NCBI GenBank assembly: GCA_029747015.1
Contig: JAKOGI010000128.1
Coordinates: forward strand, 1,054,501-1,118,500
Reading direction: 5' to 3'
From: Carnegiea gigantea
Taxonomy: Eukaryota > Streptophyta > Magnoliopsida > Caryophyllales > Cactaceae
DNA length: 64,000 bases
Shown here piece after piece: positions 10,897 through 21,593 of this stretch. The position numbers were made by a program, and so were the translations under genes. Position 1 is the first letter of the stretch. Every line of letters begins with the position of its first letter. The notes beneath the pieces are model-generated. The model had not been told where the DNA came from. It saw only the letters and a program-made list of their open reading frames with translations, and did no database searches.

Positions 10897-11990
10897 ATGA
10901 GTTCTAGCATGAGTTTGGAAGAGAAATTTGATGCTCTTATGAGGCAGAATGAAATGCTAATGAAGAAGATTCATGAAGATGCTCAACATAATCAAGAAAC
11001 TCAAGCTCAAAATGAGTATCTATGAAAGCAGCTTGGTCCCTTTTTGAAGCAGAAGCAAAAGATAAATGAAGAACCTCTTCAATCTGAACCAAGGAGGCAA
11101 GAACAAGTCTTTAGTCATAACATTGATTCATCTAGTGAAGATGAACCATTGAGAATGACTAAGCCAGAACCACAGATTCAAGCTAACACAAATGATTTTA
11201 AGGTTGAAATCCCAGAGTTTGAAGGAAAGCTTGAGCCAGAAGAGTTTTTAGATTGGTTGTATACTGTTGAATGAGTTTTTGAGTACAAAGATGTTCCAGA
11301 GGATATGAGGGTCAAGTTAGTGGCCTTAAGACTTAGAAAATATGCTTTATTATGGTGAACAAACCTATGTGCTAAATGGGTTAGAGAAAGGAAGTCCAAA
11401 ATCAGAGCATGGGAGAAGATGAAGTCCAAGCTTAAGGCTAGGTTTCTTCACTGCGACCTACATTCAAGATTGCTATTCTCAACTTCATAACTTGACTCAA
11501 GGTAATTTGAATGTAGAGGAGTACAAAGAGAGTTTGAAAAACTTATAATCAAATGTGATTTACAAGAACCCAAAGAGCAAACCGTTGTTAGATACTTAGG
11601 AGGTCTTGATCCTAGGTATGCTAATGTGGTTGATTTGCAAGCCTACACCACTTTGGATGAAGTATGTGTGCTGGCTCACAAGGTTGAGCAGCAAAAGAAA
11701 GCTAGACAGCCCCCTAAGCCTCAAAATTCTAAGCCCTTTGCCCAGAACCAACTCTTTAACAAGGGGAGTTCTCATCCCATTTCCAAGCCACAAAATCCAT
11801 CCCCTTCCTTTCCACAAAGAACCCTAGCTCCACAAAAGATCCAAACCCCTCAAAATAGACCTAATCCTAATCCCATGAGCAATAGAAGATGCTTCAAATG
11901 TCCAGGACTTGGGCATATAGTTTTGGACTGTCCAAACCATAAGGTAATCACCTTAGCTAAATGGTAAGCCATGAAGGAGGTGTTTGAAGA
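10897..11990 (+). pseudogene. E1 gag
   Basis: Begins at ATG 10897 (MSSSMSLEEKFDALMRQNE). A coiled-coil-like charged N-terminus is followed by the capsid phrases FKVEIPEFEGKLEPEEFLDW, LDPRYANVVDLQAY and DEVCVLAHKVEQQ, a proline/glutamine linker, and one intact zinc knuckle near 11890-11935 (CFKCPGLGHIVLDC). Stops: TGA after NEYL near 11022; TGA after YTVE at 11272, a position where E2 also has TGA; TGA for a Trp near 11355; and several in the acidic tail after 11965. A frameshift lies near 11450. Confidence 0.85.
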
Positions 11991-11999
11991 ATAAGAATA

Positions 12000-12699
12000 G
12001 GAAGATGATTATGAGGATGAGCTTGAGGAAACTCAAGAAGAAGTAGTGGAAGAGGCTAATGAAGGTGAATTGCTAGTTTTGAGAAGATTACTAAGCAACC
12101 AGAAGGGAGTGAAAGATGAACAAAGGGAGAACATATTCCATTCTCATTGTACCGTTCAAGGGAAGGTATGTTATTTGATTATTGATGGAGGAAGCTGTGC
12201 AAATGTGGTTTCTCTAAGCATGGTTGAGAAGCTAGGATTGCAAACTATGACTCATCCACACCCTTACAATATTCAATGGCTAAATTAAAGCAAGGGAATC
12301 CCAAGTAAACTCACATTGTTTAGTTTCTTTCTCTATTAGAAAGAACTATCAAGATGAACTTTGGTATGATGTTATTTCTATGGATGCTTGTCATATGCTT
12401 TTGGGAAGACCATGGCTATATGATCGTCAGGTTATACATAATGGTTACTTGAATACTTACGCCTTTACCGAGGATGGTAAGAAGATTACTTTAGCCCCTT
12501 TACCCACATCAAAACTCCATGAAATCAAGCCTCAAAATAAGCCAAACCATTCTGATTTGCTACTGGCCGTTAGTAAGCCAATGTTAAAGGCCTCTCAACA
12601 TGAATTCAAGGCCTCTAAAGAGTGGATTTTAAGCATTCAAGATGAACTAGAAAACCCTTTACCCACTCACTCCGTAGCTAAGACACTCATATAAAACTT
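12000..12699 (+). pseudogene. E1 aspartic protease and linker to RT
   Basis: The active site is in VCYLIIDGGSCANVV, followed by EKLGLQTMTHPHPYNIQWLN, the protease style with DGGS in place of DSGA found in one group of plant Ty3/gypsy elements. A stop follows at 12286 and a frameshift before the MDACHMLLGRPWLYDRQV block (12380-12480). The linker then runs to the RT with repeated charged residues (KPNHSDLLLAV, LKASQHEFKASKEW). Confidence 0.82.
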
Positions 12700-14105
12700 C
12701 TATCACTTATTTCCTAAGGACATACCCATGGGTTTACCTTCTAAAAGAGATATCCAACACCACATTAATCTCATTCCTAGTTCCATATTACCTAATAAGC
12801 TAGCTTATAGGATGAATCCAAAGGATACCATGGAGATATAATGGTAAGTTGAAGAATTGAAGTCTAAGGGCTTAATCCATAAGTCCTTAAGTCCTTGTGC
12901 TGTCCCAGCTCTTTTGGTGCGTAAGAAGGATGGTGGAATACATATGTGTGTGAATAGTAGAGCCATTAACAAGATTACAGTCAAGCATAGGAACTCCATA
13001 CCTAGCCTTAAAGACATGCTAGATGAATTACATGGCTCTAAGGTGTTTTCAAAGATAGACCTTCAAAGTGGATACTATCAGATTCAGATTAGAGAAGGTG
13101 ATGAATGGAAGACAGCCTTTAAGACTAAGGGAGAGCTTTTATGAATGGTTGGTTATGCCCTTTGGCTTTTTAAATGCACCTAGCACATTCATGAGATTAA
13201 TGAATCAAGTTTTCAGGCTGTACATAGGCAAGTTTATGGTGGTTTACTTCGATGATATCCTAATCTATTCCAAGAATGAGCATGAACATCAAGACCATTT
13301 AACTCAAGTTATGTTTATTCTAGAATGTGAGAAACTCTTTGGTAACCTTAAGAAATGTGCCTTTTTCACTCCTGAGCTAACATTCTTAGGTTACATTGTC
13401 ATTGGTGATAAAACTAAGGTAGATAAAAGCAAGATTGAAGCTATTCGGTCATGGCTTACTTCTAAGTCAATTCATGATGTTCGAGCTGTTCATGGATTAG
13501 CTTCTTTTTACAGGAGGTTTATTCGAAGTTTTAGCACAATCATGGCTCCCATGACTGAAGTTATCAAAGGTACGTCATTCCATTGGACACCAAAATCTCA
13601 ATCTGCCTTTGAAGAGATCAGAAGAAGACTTACACAGGCACATGTCCTTTCTTTGCTGTGCTTTAGTAAGATCTTTGAAATTAAATGTGATACCTCTGGA
13701 GTTGGTATAGGTGGTGTTCTTACTCAAGAAGGTAAGCCATTAGCCTTCTTTAGTGAGAAACTATGTGATTCAAGAAGAAAGTACTCTACCTATGATAAGA
13801 AGTTCTATGCAATTGTAAGATGTTTAGAGCATTAGAGTCACTATTTGATTGCAAGTGAGTTTATTCTCCATTCTGACCATGAAGCTTTGAAGTATATTAA
13901 AGGCGAACACAAGTTAAACTCACGTCATGCTAAGTGGGCTGAGTTTCTCTAGTCATTTCATTTCACAATCAAGCATAAATTTGGAAAGCTTAACCAAGGT
14001 GCCGATGTTCTATCACAGAGGTATCTACTTTTATTTCAATTAGATGCTTATGTACTTGGTTTTGAGCATTAAAAGCTTTATACACTGAAGATGAAGGCTT
14101 TAGGA
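12700..14105 (+). pseudogene. E1 reverse transcriptase and RNase H
   Basis: RT starts with the GLPSKRDIQHHINLIP region near 12730, with a stop at 12841. It then has [16 protein letters not shown] and [15 protein letters not shown], a one-base insertion near 13135, and the palm with intact catalytic YFDD (13238-13249, [12 protein letters not shown]). Connection and RNase H follow: [15 protein letters not shown] with the first catalytic Asp, [12 protein letters not shown] near the usual Glu, and a stop at 13833. Further RNase H wording ([15 protein letters not shown]) continues to about 14025 with more stops. Confidence 0.85.
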
Positions 14106-15426
14106 AGTTGTTTGCTGATTGTTCAAAACATCCCAAAGGTGATTTCCTTATTCGAGAAGGGTTTCCTTTCAAGGGTACACGGCTGTGTGTACCAAGGTGT
14201 AGCACAAGAGAGTTCTTAATCAGGGAAGTTCATGGAGGTTCTCTAGCTAGTCACTATGGTGAAAACAAGACACTTATCATGCTAAGGGAGCACTATTACT
14301 GGTCAGGGATGGAGAAGGACGTACATGACATTTTAAAGAGGTGTGGGATATGTCAAGTGGCCAAAAGTCACTCCTTACCCCACGGCCTTTATAGATCTTT
14401 TTCCATTCCTACTACTCTTTGGGTTCATGTAAGTATGGATTTCATTCTTGGACTATCAAAAATGTCCCATTTTATTTCATATAACAAAACTAATGATGCT
14501 ACATATATTGCTGAGTTGTATTTCGAGGAGGTGGCTAGATTACATGGTATACCTGGATCAATTCTTTCTGATTGGGGTACTAAGTTCCTTAGCCATTTTT
14601 GGATTACTTTGTGGAGGAAATTGGGTACCAAACTCAAGTATAGTACTACTTGTCATCCACAAACTGATGGACAAACTGAGGTTAAAAATCAAACCCTAGG
14701 AACACTTCTAAGGGCTTTGATTAAAAGTCATGCCAAGGCCTGGGATTTGCTTTTACCCCATGAAGAGTTTGCATATAACAGGGCTCTTAGCAACACTACT
14801 GGTCTATCACCATTTAATATATTCTATGGGATTGATCCTATTAGTCCACTTGATCTTACTCCATGGCCTCTAGATCAAAAGCCAACTGTGGATGCAGCAG
14901 TTAGGGTAGAAGAAATCCAGAAGATACATGAGTTGGTAAGAAGCAAAATAGAGAAGACCAATGCATCCTATCAAGCTCAAGCCAACAAACATAAGAAGAA
15001 TGTGGTATTTTAACCTGGAGACCTCGTATGGATACACTTAAGGAAAGAGAGGTTTCCTTCAAAGAGAAAGAAGAAGCTTATGTCAAGGGCGGATGGTCCA
15101 TTTGAGGTACTTGAAATAAGGTTGATTTACCAGGGGATTATGGAGTTTCAGCTACATTCAATGTGGCTGACTTAAGTGTGTACTAAGCTGATGATCACCT
15201 TGAAGATTTGAGGATCAAATCTCTTCAACAAGGAGAGGATGATGGAGTCCCCTTTAGTCAAGATATGGAAGAGGGTCCTAAGAGTCTAATAAAGGTCCAT
15301 TGCAAGTTCCAAAGTCCAAGCTATGGCTTAAATTTTGGAGAAGAGCCAAACAGTTGTAACCGGGTTAAACAACTAGAAATTACCCGGTTTTGTTTATCTG
15401 ATTTCTTAAGCTACATTGTGGCTTAA
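14106..15426 (+). pseudogene. E1 integrase, reading into the 3' LTR
   Basis: Zinc-binding end: EVHGGSLASHYGENKT with its His residues and CGICQVAKS. The core keeps D in SMDFILGL, D in LSDWGTKF and E in TDGQTEV, but about 19 codons between LGL and SKMSHF (near 14458) are missing compared with E2. A TAA sits at 15010, and part of the C-terminal domain near 15110 is deleted. A final open frame (15208-15426) carries the QQGEDDG motif and crosses the LTR border at 15240, running about 185 bases into the LTR as E2 also does. Confidence 0.82.
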
Positions 15427-16518
15427 GTTTGCTATTTTTGCATTTTTCGGATCCTTGAGATGTTAGCTTTCAGGTCCAAGTATTCAAAGTCAATCATGCA
15501 CAGTCGAAGTTAAGGGATCAAGGCATTTTGTTCAACCTATCAGTTTTGGTCCAAAATTGCACGGTAAAATGTTTTACTAGAAATCTCCAACTTAAATATG
15601 ATTTAACCTTGATTTCTTTCCGGGAGTCCATGGCCTGAAACTAGAATCATACTCACTTTTGATTAGTGGAAACAAGGACACAAAACCGGGCTAAAAACTG
15701 TTTTTTAGAACCCGGTAAGCTGCTGCATGTTTTTCCTTTTCAAGTGGGTTTGCTCAACTTATCTTCTACTTGATTGCTTCAATCATGAGTTTAGCAGCCA
15801 GGAACATCATCATTTGCTACTTTGAAGCCTTGGGAAGAGCTTAACCAATGAGAGCAAAAAGGAAGAATTCTCACCTTGCATTCTAATTGGCCAGCCGAAA
15901 AGGAAGCAAGCTTTACGGCTACTTTTCTCCACTTCCTTGCTAGTAAACTGATGTATTAGCTTAATTAAGTGTATTAGAGTTAAGTACATCATTTGTTTTG
16001 CTTTCCTTAATATTCTGGTTGTAATTAGTTTAGTTAAGCAAGCATGTAATCTAGTTTAGCCTTAAGCGTATAGGTTAGCTTGTTTAAACCATTTCCTTCC
16101 TAGGGAGGAAATCTCATTCTAGCTTGTTTGCTGCTTAGTTGCTTGCTTGGTCATGTATTAATGCTTCACCAAGGCATATTTTGTAATCAGACTTTGATAT
16201 TGAATGAAAACCAGAATTGAGAGCACCTTGCTTTCGTTCTCCTAAATAGTTGACTTGCTTGTCCTTAATTTGGTCGATTAAGGTGGTGATCAAGTAAGTT
16301 TTAAACCTTGATTAAGTGGTGTTTCTGTATCTTAATCACATTTTAAGGACCCTAAACTCAAGTTTAGTGGTGATTCTATATCTAAACAAGAGTTTAGTCT
16401 ATCCTTTATTCAAATATTCATACACGGATTCACTTAGACTTTAGCTTGAATTCAGATTGCTTTACTTTTAGCTTGAATTCAAGTTTGAGTGTTTGTGTTT
16501 TCCTTCCAAGATACATCA
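15240..16518 (+). repeat. E1 3' LTR
   Basis: Starts tgatggagtcc, by alignment with the E2 LTR start (tgatgtaattc), and ends atacatca directly before the chalcone synthase codons at 16519. It is about 1.28 kb, starts TG and ends CA. Confidence 0.9.
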
Positions 16519-16723
16519 AGGTGACATGCGTGATCTTAGACTGCGGTTGGCCCCACTCTTTTATGGCCTTAACAGCAGCCTTTTTACCCAATCTAGGCAC
16601 CTCAGTCGCGAGTATGTCTTGACGAGTGTCCAGTGATGGTGCATTGTAATCACACGTGCGGGTTCTCTTTCAGCATTTCTTCTGACAGGAGCATGTATCG
16701 GTTCTTGATCATGGATGTCTCGC
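16519..16723 (-). pseudogene. CHS: CHS exon 2, 5' part
   Basis: Reads [20 protein letters not shown], then a one-base deletion at about 16651 turns the next codon into TGA. In the shifted frame the family sequence resumes ([27 protein letters not shown]) and ends with KITHVT at the border of element E1. The first bases at the border, aggtg, would be one side of the insertion site. Confidence 0.92.
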
Positions 16724-16963
16724 CTGTTTGCTAGAAATCACAACAAACTTGCTCATCAGATCAATGTATTCACTAAACTACTACTTCTCTCACATGTATA
16801 ACTGTAACTAACCAACGAAACTTAGTTATATAAATTTGTATGAAATTTATCATTTTGCTGCGAAATTTATTCAATTTGAAAGCCCCTGCAAATCTTATTT
16901 AATGCAAATTGCTCTGCAAATATGAATAGCATATGATAAGATCGAATAGAGATAGAGACATAC
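16724..16963 (-). other. CHS intron 1
   Basis: A 240-bp AT-rich stretch bounded by GT (next to 16964) and AG (next to 16723). Removing it rejoins T and GC into the conserved Cys codon between FKRM and ETSMIKNRY. Confidence 0.88.
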
Positions 16964-17141
16964 ACATGCGTTTGAATCTTTGCTTGAGATCAGTCATTTG
17001 CTCGCTTTTAGTGACATGACAGTAAAAATCAGGATATTCAGCCTAGAGCATCTCATTGGGTGCGTTGGCAGTGCCAATGGCTAGGATGGTGGTAGGGCCA
17101 TCGGCTCTTTGGGCATCTCGGATTTGTTGAACTGATGCCAT
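16964..17141 (-). pseudogene. CHS: CHS exon 1
   Basis: The minus-strand ATG at 17139-17141 opens MASVQQIRDAQRADGPTTI, matching the N-terminus of chalcone synthases. It continues through [19 protein letters not shown] to FKRM, where a GT donor follows the first base of the Cys codon, exactly where this family carries its intron. Length is 178 bp, the usual size. An in-frame TAG replaces a codon just before AEYPDF (17043-17045), so translation would stop after about 32 residues. Confidence 0.92.
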
Positions 17142-17360
17142 ATTTTTAGTTTGTGGGAGAATTAGTCTTGAGGGAAACTGCAGATCGAAGGGAAACAAAA
17201 AATGACAAGAGCGAGGAGACTCAAACTAGTACTAGAAATTTCTCCAGTATGAAGAGAGCCTGAGATAGAAGGAGAAGGTTTTTGGGTATATATAAGGTAA
17301 GTAAGGGAGTTCATAGAATCCCAGTAAAGCTACATAGAGTGGTAGGTAAGGTCAAGTGAT
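17142..17360 (-). promoter_or_regulatory. Probable CHS core promoter and 5' leader
   Basis: A TATATATA box lies at 17287-17294, 146 bases upstream of the ATG, which would place transcription start near 17255 with a leader of about 115 bases. Further upstream, at 17341-17347, the minus strand reads ACCTACC, the core of the MYB-recognition/H-box type element known from light-regulated chalcone synthase promoters. I saw no CACGTG G-box nearby. Function is inferred; the gene itself is dead. Confidence 0.5.
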
Positions 17361-18534
17361 AGGCTGTGTAAGCTTGACTTGTATGGGATGGTTGAATGGT
17401 CTTCTTTCCACATTCCGCAATTGAGTGCTCTAATTAATTATTATAAAGTGACATACATTTGTTAGAGCTAGAACCGGGTATGTTTGATCTGGGGCCACAT
17501 GTGCACGCACAACGTCAAATCTGGCCCAGGCCCGTAGTCAGCGGATTACAGGCGAGTCGGCCCGCTCTGTTTTTTCTTGCGGTGTGGGGTGGGTTTCAGG
17601 TCAAACAAATTTTAATGGTGTTACAGTGTAGTTAAAATAGTTAATCCGTTGAACCCGCTACCTGCCGCTGCCTCACTCTGCAAACCGCTCCGTCATGTCG
17701 ACTAAAATAGATGATTTGGTTCCATGAGTTTTGACCTGTCAGCCCACGCTTCACTGGGACGGGTTGTCTCAGGCCTGGCCCGTGTCCCACTCCTACCTAT
17801 TGCTATAAGACATTTCTTAAGTATCTTATATTGACTTAAAATTTATATTATCATGTATTAGATTGAAAAAAGAAATGGTGTGATTGAATTGGGAAGTTGT
17901 TTACCATTTATAAGTTGAGTAAAAATCATCTATCAATAATTTTTCATAATTATGAAATACACATATCATACATTTTCGTGGATAGAGTTAATTCTATTAG
18001 GGTAGCCGACAAATACAAAAAATTCACAATTGTTAACTAATCACAACCATTGAATATTTGGATATTTTAGATTATATAATGTATGATTTAGACCAAGGCA
18101 AGACACTCAGAAAATATCCTACTAAAAGACATATATCATCATTGGTAATTAATTCTCAGAAGAATTACGATAAGTAATTATTTCAGAATGTTTATGAGGG
18201 TGGACATGGCAAGCCATGTCCATCAAATTGTTCATTTTAGAAGAATTCTTATTCTTGTATGACGAATTTATATTGGTAGGAGTATATAATTGGTATTCAT
18301 GTGTTTTATTATTCTTTTAAAAAAAATAATAGATAACATTATTCTCTGTCCCAACATGATGATGTTTTATGCAGTATTGTCAGGATGATTTCTGAGTTTT
18401 TAATAGATGGATGAAATAAATGATTTGTTGCTAAGAACTTTAAAGTTAAAGAAGAATTTTTGAATTTTGTGTTTGTATATATTTCTCAATTATTTGCCAA
18501 ATTTATATGTTTAAGTCTCCCCAAAATATGTACA
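17361..18534. other. Intergenic DNA upstream of CHS, no gene seen
   Basis: 17361-17800 is moderately GC-rich and could hold distal promoter sequence of the chalcone synthase pseudogene. 17800-18534 is AT-rich. No coding frame or repeat recognised. Confidence 0.6.
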
Positions 18535-19689
18535 TCTATACTATATTAATAGCAACCATTGGAAAACCCCAGAATGCTGCAACGAAAGTAATTTGCGGGA
18601 TTTTGTGTAATCTTAGCCATAAAAATTACGCATGCATTAAATCTAAGCCCTCGATTTTAAAGTTAAGATATCTTTATTTTATTTGGAAAAACCCCCATGA
18701 TTTCGGATATATATGATAAAAGACAAATGATAATCCAATTATCTAGAACAAAATTAGGAAGTTATATTTATTCATTGAATCTAAACCATAGATTTTAGTT
18801 TTAAAAAACTACCTTATCTAAGTAAAATACCTACTAATAGCAATCTTCGGAAAACCCTAGAATGTTACAATGAGAGTGATTTGTAGAATTTGGTGTAATC
18901 TTAGCCATAAAAATTATTTATTCATTAAATCTAAGCCTTCGATTAATTAAATCTAAACCGTAGATTTTAGTTTTAAAAAACTACCTTATCTAAGTAAAAC
19001 ACCCATTTATAATTTTATCTTTTTAGAAAAATGGCTCATAATTTCGGTTATATCTGATAAAGGATACATGATGATAGTTCTATTATCTACAAAAAATTCA
19101 AGCAGTTAAAAGAAATGATAATCATTGAAAAAAAACTAAAATGCCACCCACAACAGGAGTAATTTGCAGGATTTGATGTAATCTTAGCCATAAAAATTAG
19201 CCATCTATTAAATCTAAGCCTTTGATTTCGTATCTAATCTATCTATCTATGTACACTATATTAATAGCAATATTTGAAAACCCTTAAAATACTGACACGA
19301 GAGTGATTTGCGAGACTTGGTGTAATTTTAGCCACAAATATTATCAAGTCATTAAACCTAAACCCTTGCTTTTAAAGTTTAAAAAAATTAGTATGTAACT
19401 GTTGTTTATTTCCAAGCAAAATACTGTTTTATTTTTATTTATTTTTTAAAAACAAAACTTAGGAGAGTTAACTACCTGCTCCCCATATTTTCGATTATAG
19501 GTGATACGTGAATGTCGGGGTTTTACATAGTTTTGGTTGTTGATTCTGTGCATGTCTCTTTCTCTCATCAAAGCACACATATACATACCTATGTATCATG
19601 CTCATGTACATGCCTATATAAGAGACATTATATAAGTGGGCTAATCCCTATTTCATTTCCCCATCCCAACAAACATTTTCATAATTCTC

Positions 19690-19885
19690 GCAATCCAATG
19701 GACTAAAAAAAGATACATTGGAGGGAACAAAAGGTGCATTGCAGACAAGAAAAGATACACTATAGGTAAGAAAAGATACATTGCAGGAAACGAAGGGTAC
19801 ACTACAAAAAGGAAAAAGATACATTGTATAATAGAAAAGATATACTACTGTGAGAAAAAAAGATACATTGCAATATATTGAGCGC
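19690..19885. repeat. Degenerate ~23-bp minisatellite
   Basis: Seven or eight imperfect copies of a unit like gaaaagatacattgcaggaa in a row. The minus-strand open frame over it (19648-19893) shows the matching periodic pattern of CNVSFL/CNAPFV-like peptides and is not a gene. The second copy of the larger duplication (near 20835) lacks this array. Confidence 0.8.
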
Positions 19886-19948
19886 GTGTCCACTATACGA
19901 CTCCCGGGTGTGTACCATGCTAGATATATACGTTTGTATCTAAGAATT

Positions 19949-19950
<2 letters not shown>

Positions 19951-19979
<29 letters not shown>
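19951..19979. repeat. (CT)n microsatellite
   Basis: Pure ct run at the end of the first large duplicate. Confidence 0.95.
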
Positions 19980-20829
19980 AGAGGAATTTGTATTAATAGC
20001 GATCTTTGAAAAACTCTAGAATGCTGCAACGAGAGTGTTTTACGGGATTTGGTATAATCTTAGTCATAAAAATTATTTCTACATTAAATCTAAACCCTCA
20101 ATTTTAAAGTTAAAATATCTTTATTTTATTTAGAAACCCCCCATGATTCTGGATATGTATGATAAAAGATAGATGATAATCCAATTATCTAGAAAAAATT
20201 AAGAAGTTATATGTATTCATTAAATCTAAATCGTAGATTTTAGTTTTAAAAAAACTACCTTTTCTAAGTAAAATACCCATTTATAATTTTATCTTTTTAA
20301 AAAAATTGCTCATAATTTCGGTTATATTTGATAAATGATACATTTATCTAAAAAATTCAAGCAGTTAAAAAAAGTTATAACGTTTGAAAAAACCTAAAAT
20401 GCTAGCCACAACGGGAGCGATTTGGAAGATTTGATGTAATATTAGCCATAAAAATTAGTCATCTATTAAACCTCAACCTTCAATTTTGTATCTAATCTAT
20501 CTATCTATTTACACTATATTAATAGGAATTTGAAAAACCCTAAAATATTAACACGAGAGTGATTTGCGGGACTTGGTGTAATCTTAGACACAAATATTAT
20601 CAATTCATTAAGAAACCCTTGATTTTGAAGTTTAAAAAAATTAGTTTGTAACTGTCGTCTATCACTAAGTAAAATACTGCTTTATTTTTATTTATTTTTT
20701 AAAAGCAAAACTTAGGAAAGTTAACTATCTACTCTCCACATTTTCTATTATATGTGATACGTGAATGTAGGGGCTTTAGATACTTTTAGCCGTTGATTCT
20801 GTGCATGTCTCTTTCTCTCATCAAAGCGC

Positions 20830-20830
<1 letters not shown>

Positions 20831-20872
<42 letters not shown>
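20831..20872. repeat. (CT)n microsatellite
   Basis: Pure ct run at the end of the second large duplicate. Confidence 0.95.
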
Positions 20873-20874
<2 letters not shown>

Positions 20875-21580
20875 GAAAATTGATTTCTTCAATTTATTTT
20901 GGAAATCGCTTATCTAATATTCCTTCTTACCTAATTTTCTATGATAGTCACCCTTTAATTATTTACTAGATGAATTTTTCAAAATCTTTTGGTTAATTTG
21001 TTTAGGGATTTGTGTGATACATAGGTGCAAGGAAAACGAAAAAACACAAGTAATACTGATGAAGCCATGGAGGTGTGCAAAAACTAGAAGAACACATGAA
21101 AATCTCCTTCTTTTTCTTTTGCTTTTAGTTGCTGGGATTGAATTTTCGAGCATTATGTGATGGTGTGACTGCTTCTGCTTTAGTTCGTTTATTAATTTCA
21201 GTTTCGTGTCTGCTGGATTTTCATTACTATTAGGAGTTCCTTTCTGGTTGTACGTTATCATAGTTTTCGATTTTTTAAACTTCTTTTTATTTTTTAAGGT
21301 GTAAGAATGATAAATAGGATAGTCAAGATAATGAAATTTTGGAGGAGGGCGGTTGATTTGTAAAGTTTTAGATTTTGACAAGAGGGATGATACTATGGCA
21401 TATTGATTTAGAAGGGCGCAATCAACTTTAGAAAATTTAATTTTAGTTAGAGAGTGTTCGACCCTGAGGGGGATATAGCTACATTTCGAGTTTTGGGCTC
21501 CATTTTGTCTTTTCTTTTAGGGGGAACAAATGATAGAGCATGTTTAACATGATGAGCTCTGAATTAATTTCGAGAGTTAA
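20873..21580. other. AT-rich intergenic DNA, no supported gene
   Basis: A 140-codon minus-strand frame (20959-21381) is Lys/Ser/Asn-rich with no recognisable domain or conserved start context. I regard it as chance in AT-rich DNA. No other feature seen. Confidence 0.55.
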
Positions 21581-21593
21581 CAGGGATGGCAAC

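Larger units (their letters stand above)
9521..16518 (+). mobile_element. Element E1: Ty3/gypsy retrotransposon inserted in CHS exon 2
   Basis: Complete in layout but decayed: 5' LTR, Met-tRNA primer site, gag, protease (DGGS active-site style), RT, RNase H, integrase, 3' LTR. It shares domain wording and order with E2 (21594-28841), so both belong to one family. The protease style and the integrase tail (FNV/ADLS, QGEDD) suggest a chromovirus of the CRM/Reina side; this is tentative. It sits inside the chalcone synthase reading frame, so insertion postdates the gene. The left edge has lost roughly the first 14 LTR bases together with one target-site copy. Confidence 0.92.
8735..17141 (-). 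pseudogene. CHS: Chalcone synthase (type III polyketide synthase) pseudogene, split by a retrotransposon
   Basis: Chalcone synthase condenses p-coumaroyl-CoA with three malonyl-CoA units at the entry to flavonoid synthesis. The gene runs leftwards: ATG at 17141, a 178-bp exon 1 (16964-17141), a 240-bp intron at the family's usual Cys-codon position (16724-16963), then exon 2, interrupted after codons for KITHVT by element E1 (9521-16518) and resumed at [13 protein letters not shown], ending with TAA at 8735. Breaks visible: in-frame TAG in exon 1 (17043-17045), and one-base deletions near 16652, 9193 and 9054. The active-site Cys (YQQGC), Phe (CFRGP, AFHLL) and His (AHPGG) remain; the catalytic Asn is Ile. 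A close relative such as another type III synthase is possible, but the chalcone synthase resemblance is strong throughout. Confidence 0.93.
18535..20872 (+). repeat. Tandemly duplicated AT-rich block with Helitron-like 5' motifs
   Basis: A unit containing attaatagcaa, gaaaaccc(t)agaatg, gtgatttgcgggattt and taatcttagccataaaaatta recurs at least six times (starting near 18541, 18831, 19130, 19256, 19990, 20385 and 20512). On a larger scale 18535-19580 is duplicated as about 19987-20840; both copies end in gtgatacgtgaatgt, ctgtgcatgtctctttctct and a (CT)n run. The first unit begins a|TCTATACTATATTAATAG, the style of plant Helitron 5' ends. No protein is encoded; a short ORF at 18507-18716 is a repeat translation. 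Confidence 0.75.

Noticed and set aside
20959..21381. 140-codon minus-strand protein
   Set aside because: Low-complexity Lys/Ser/Asn composition in AT-rich DNA, with no domain and no gene-like context.
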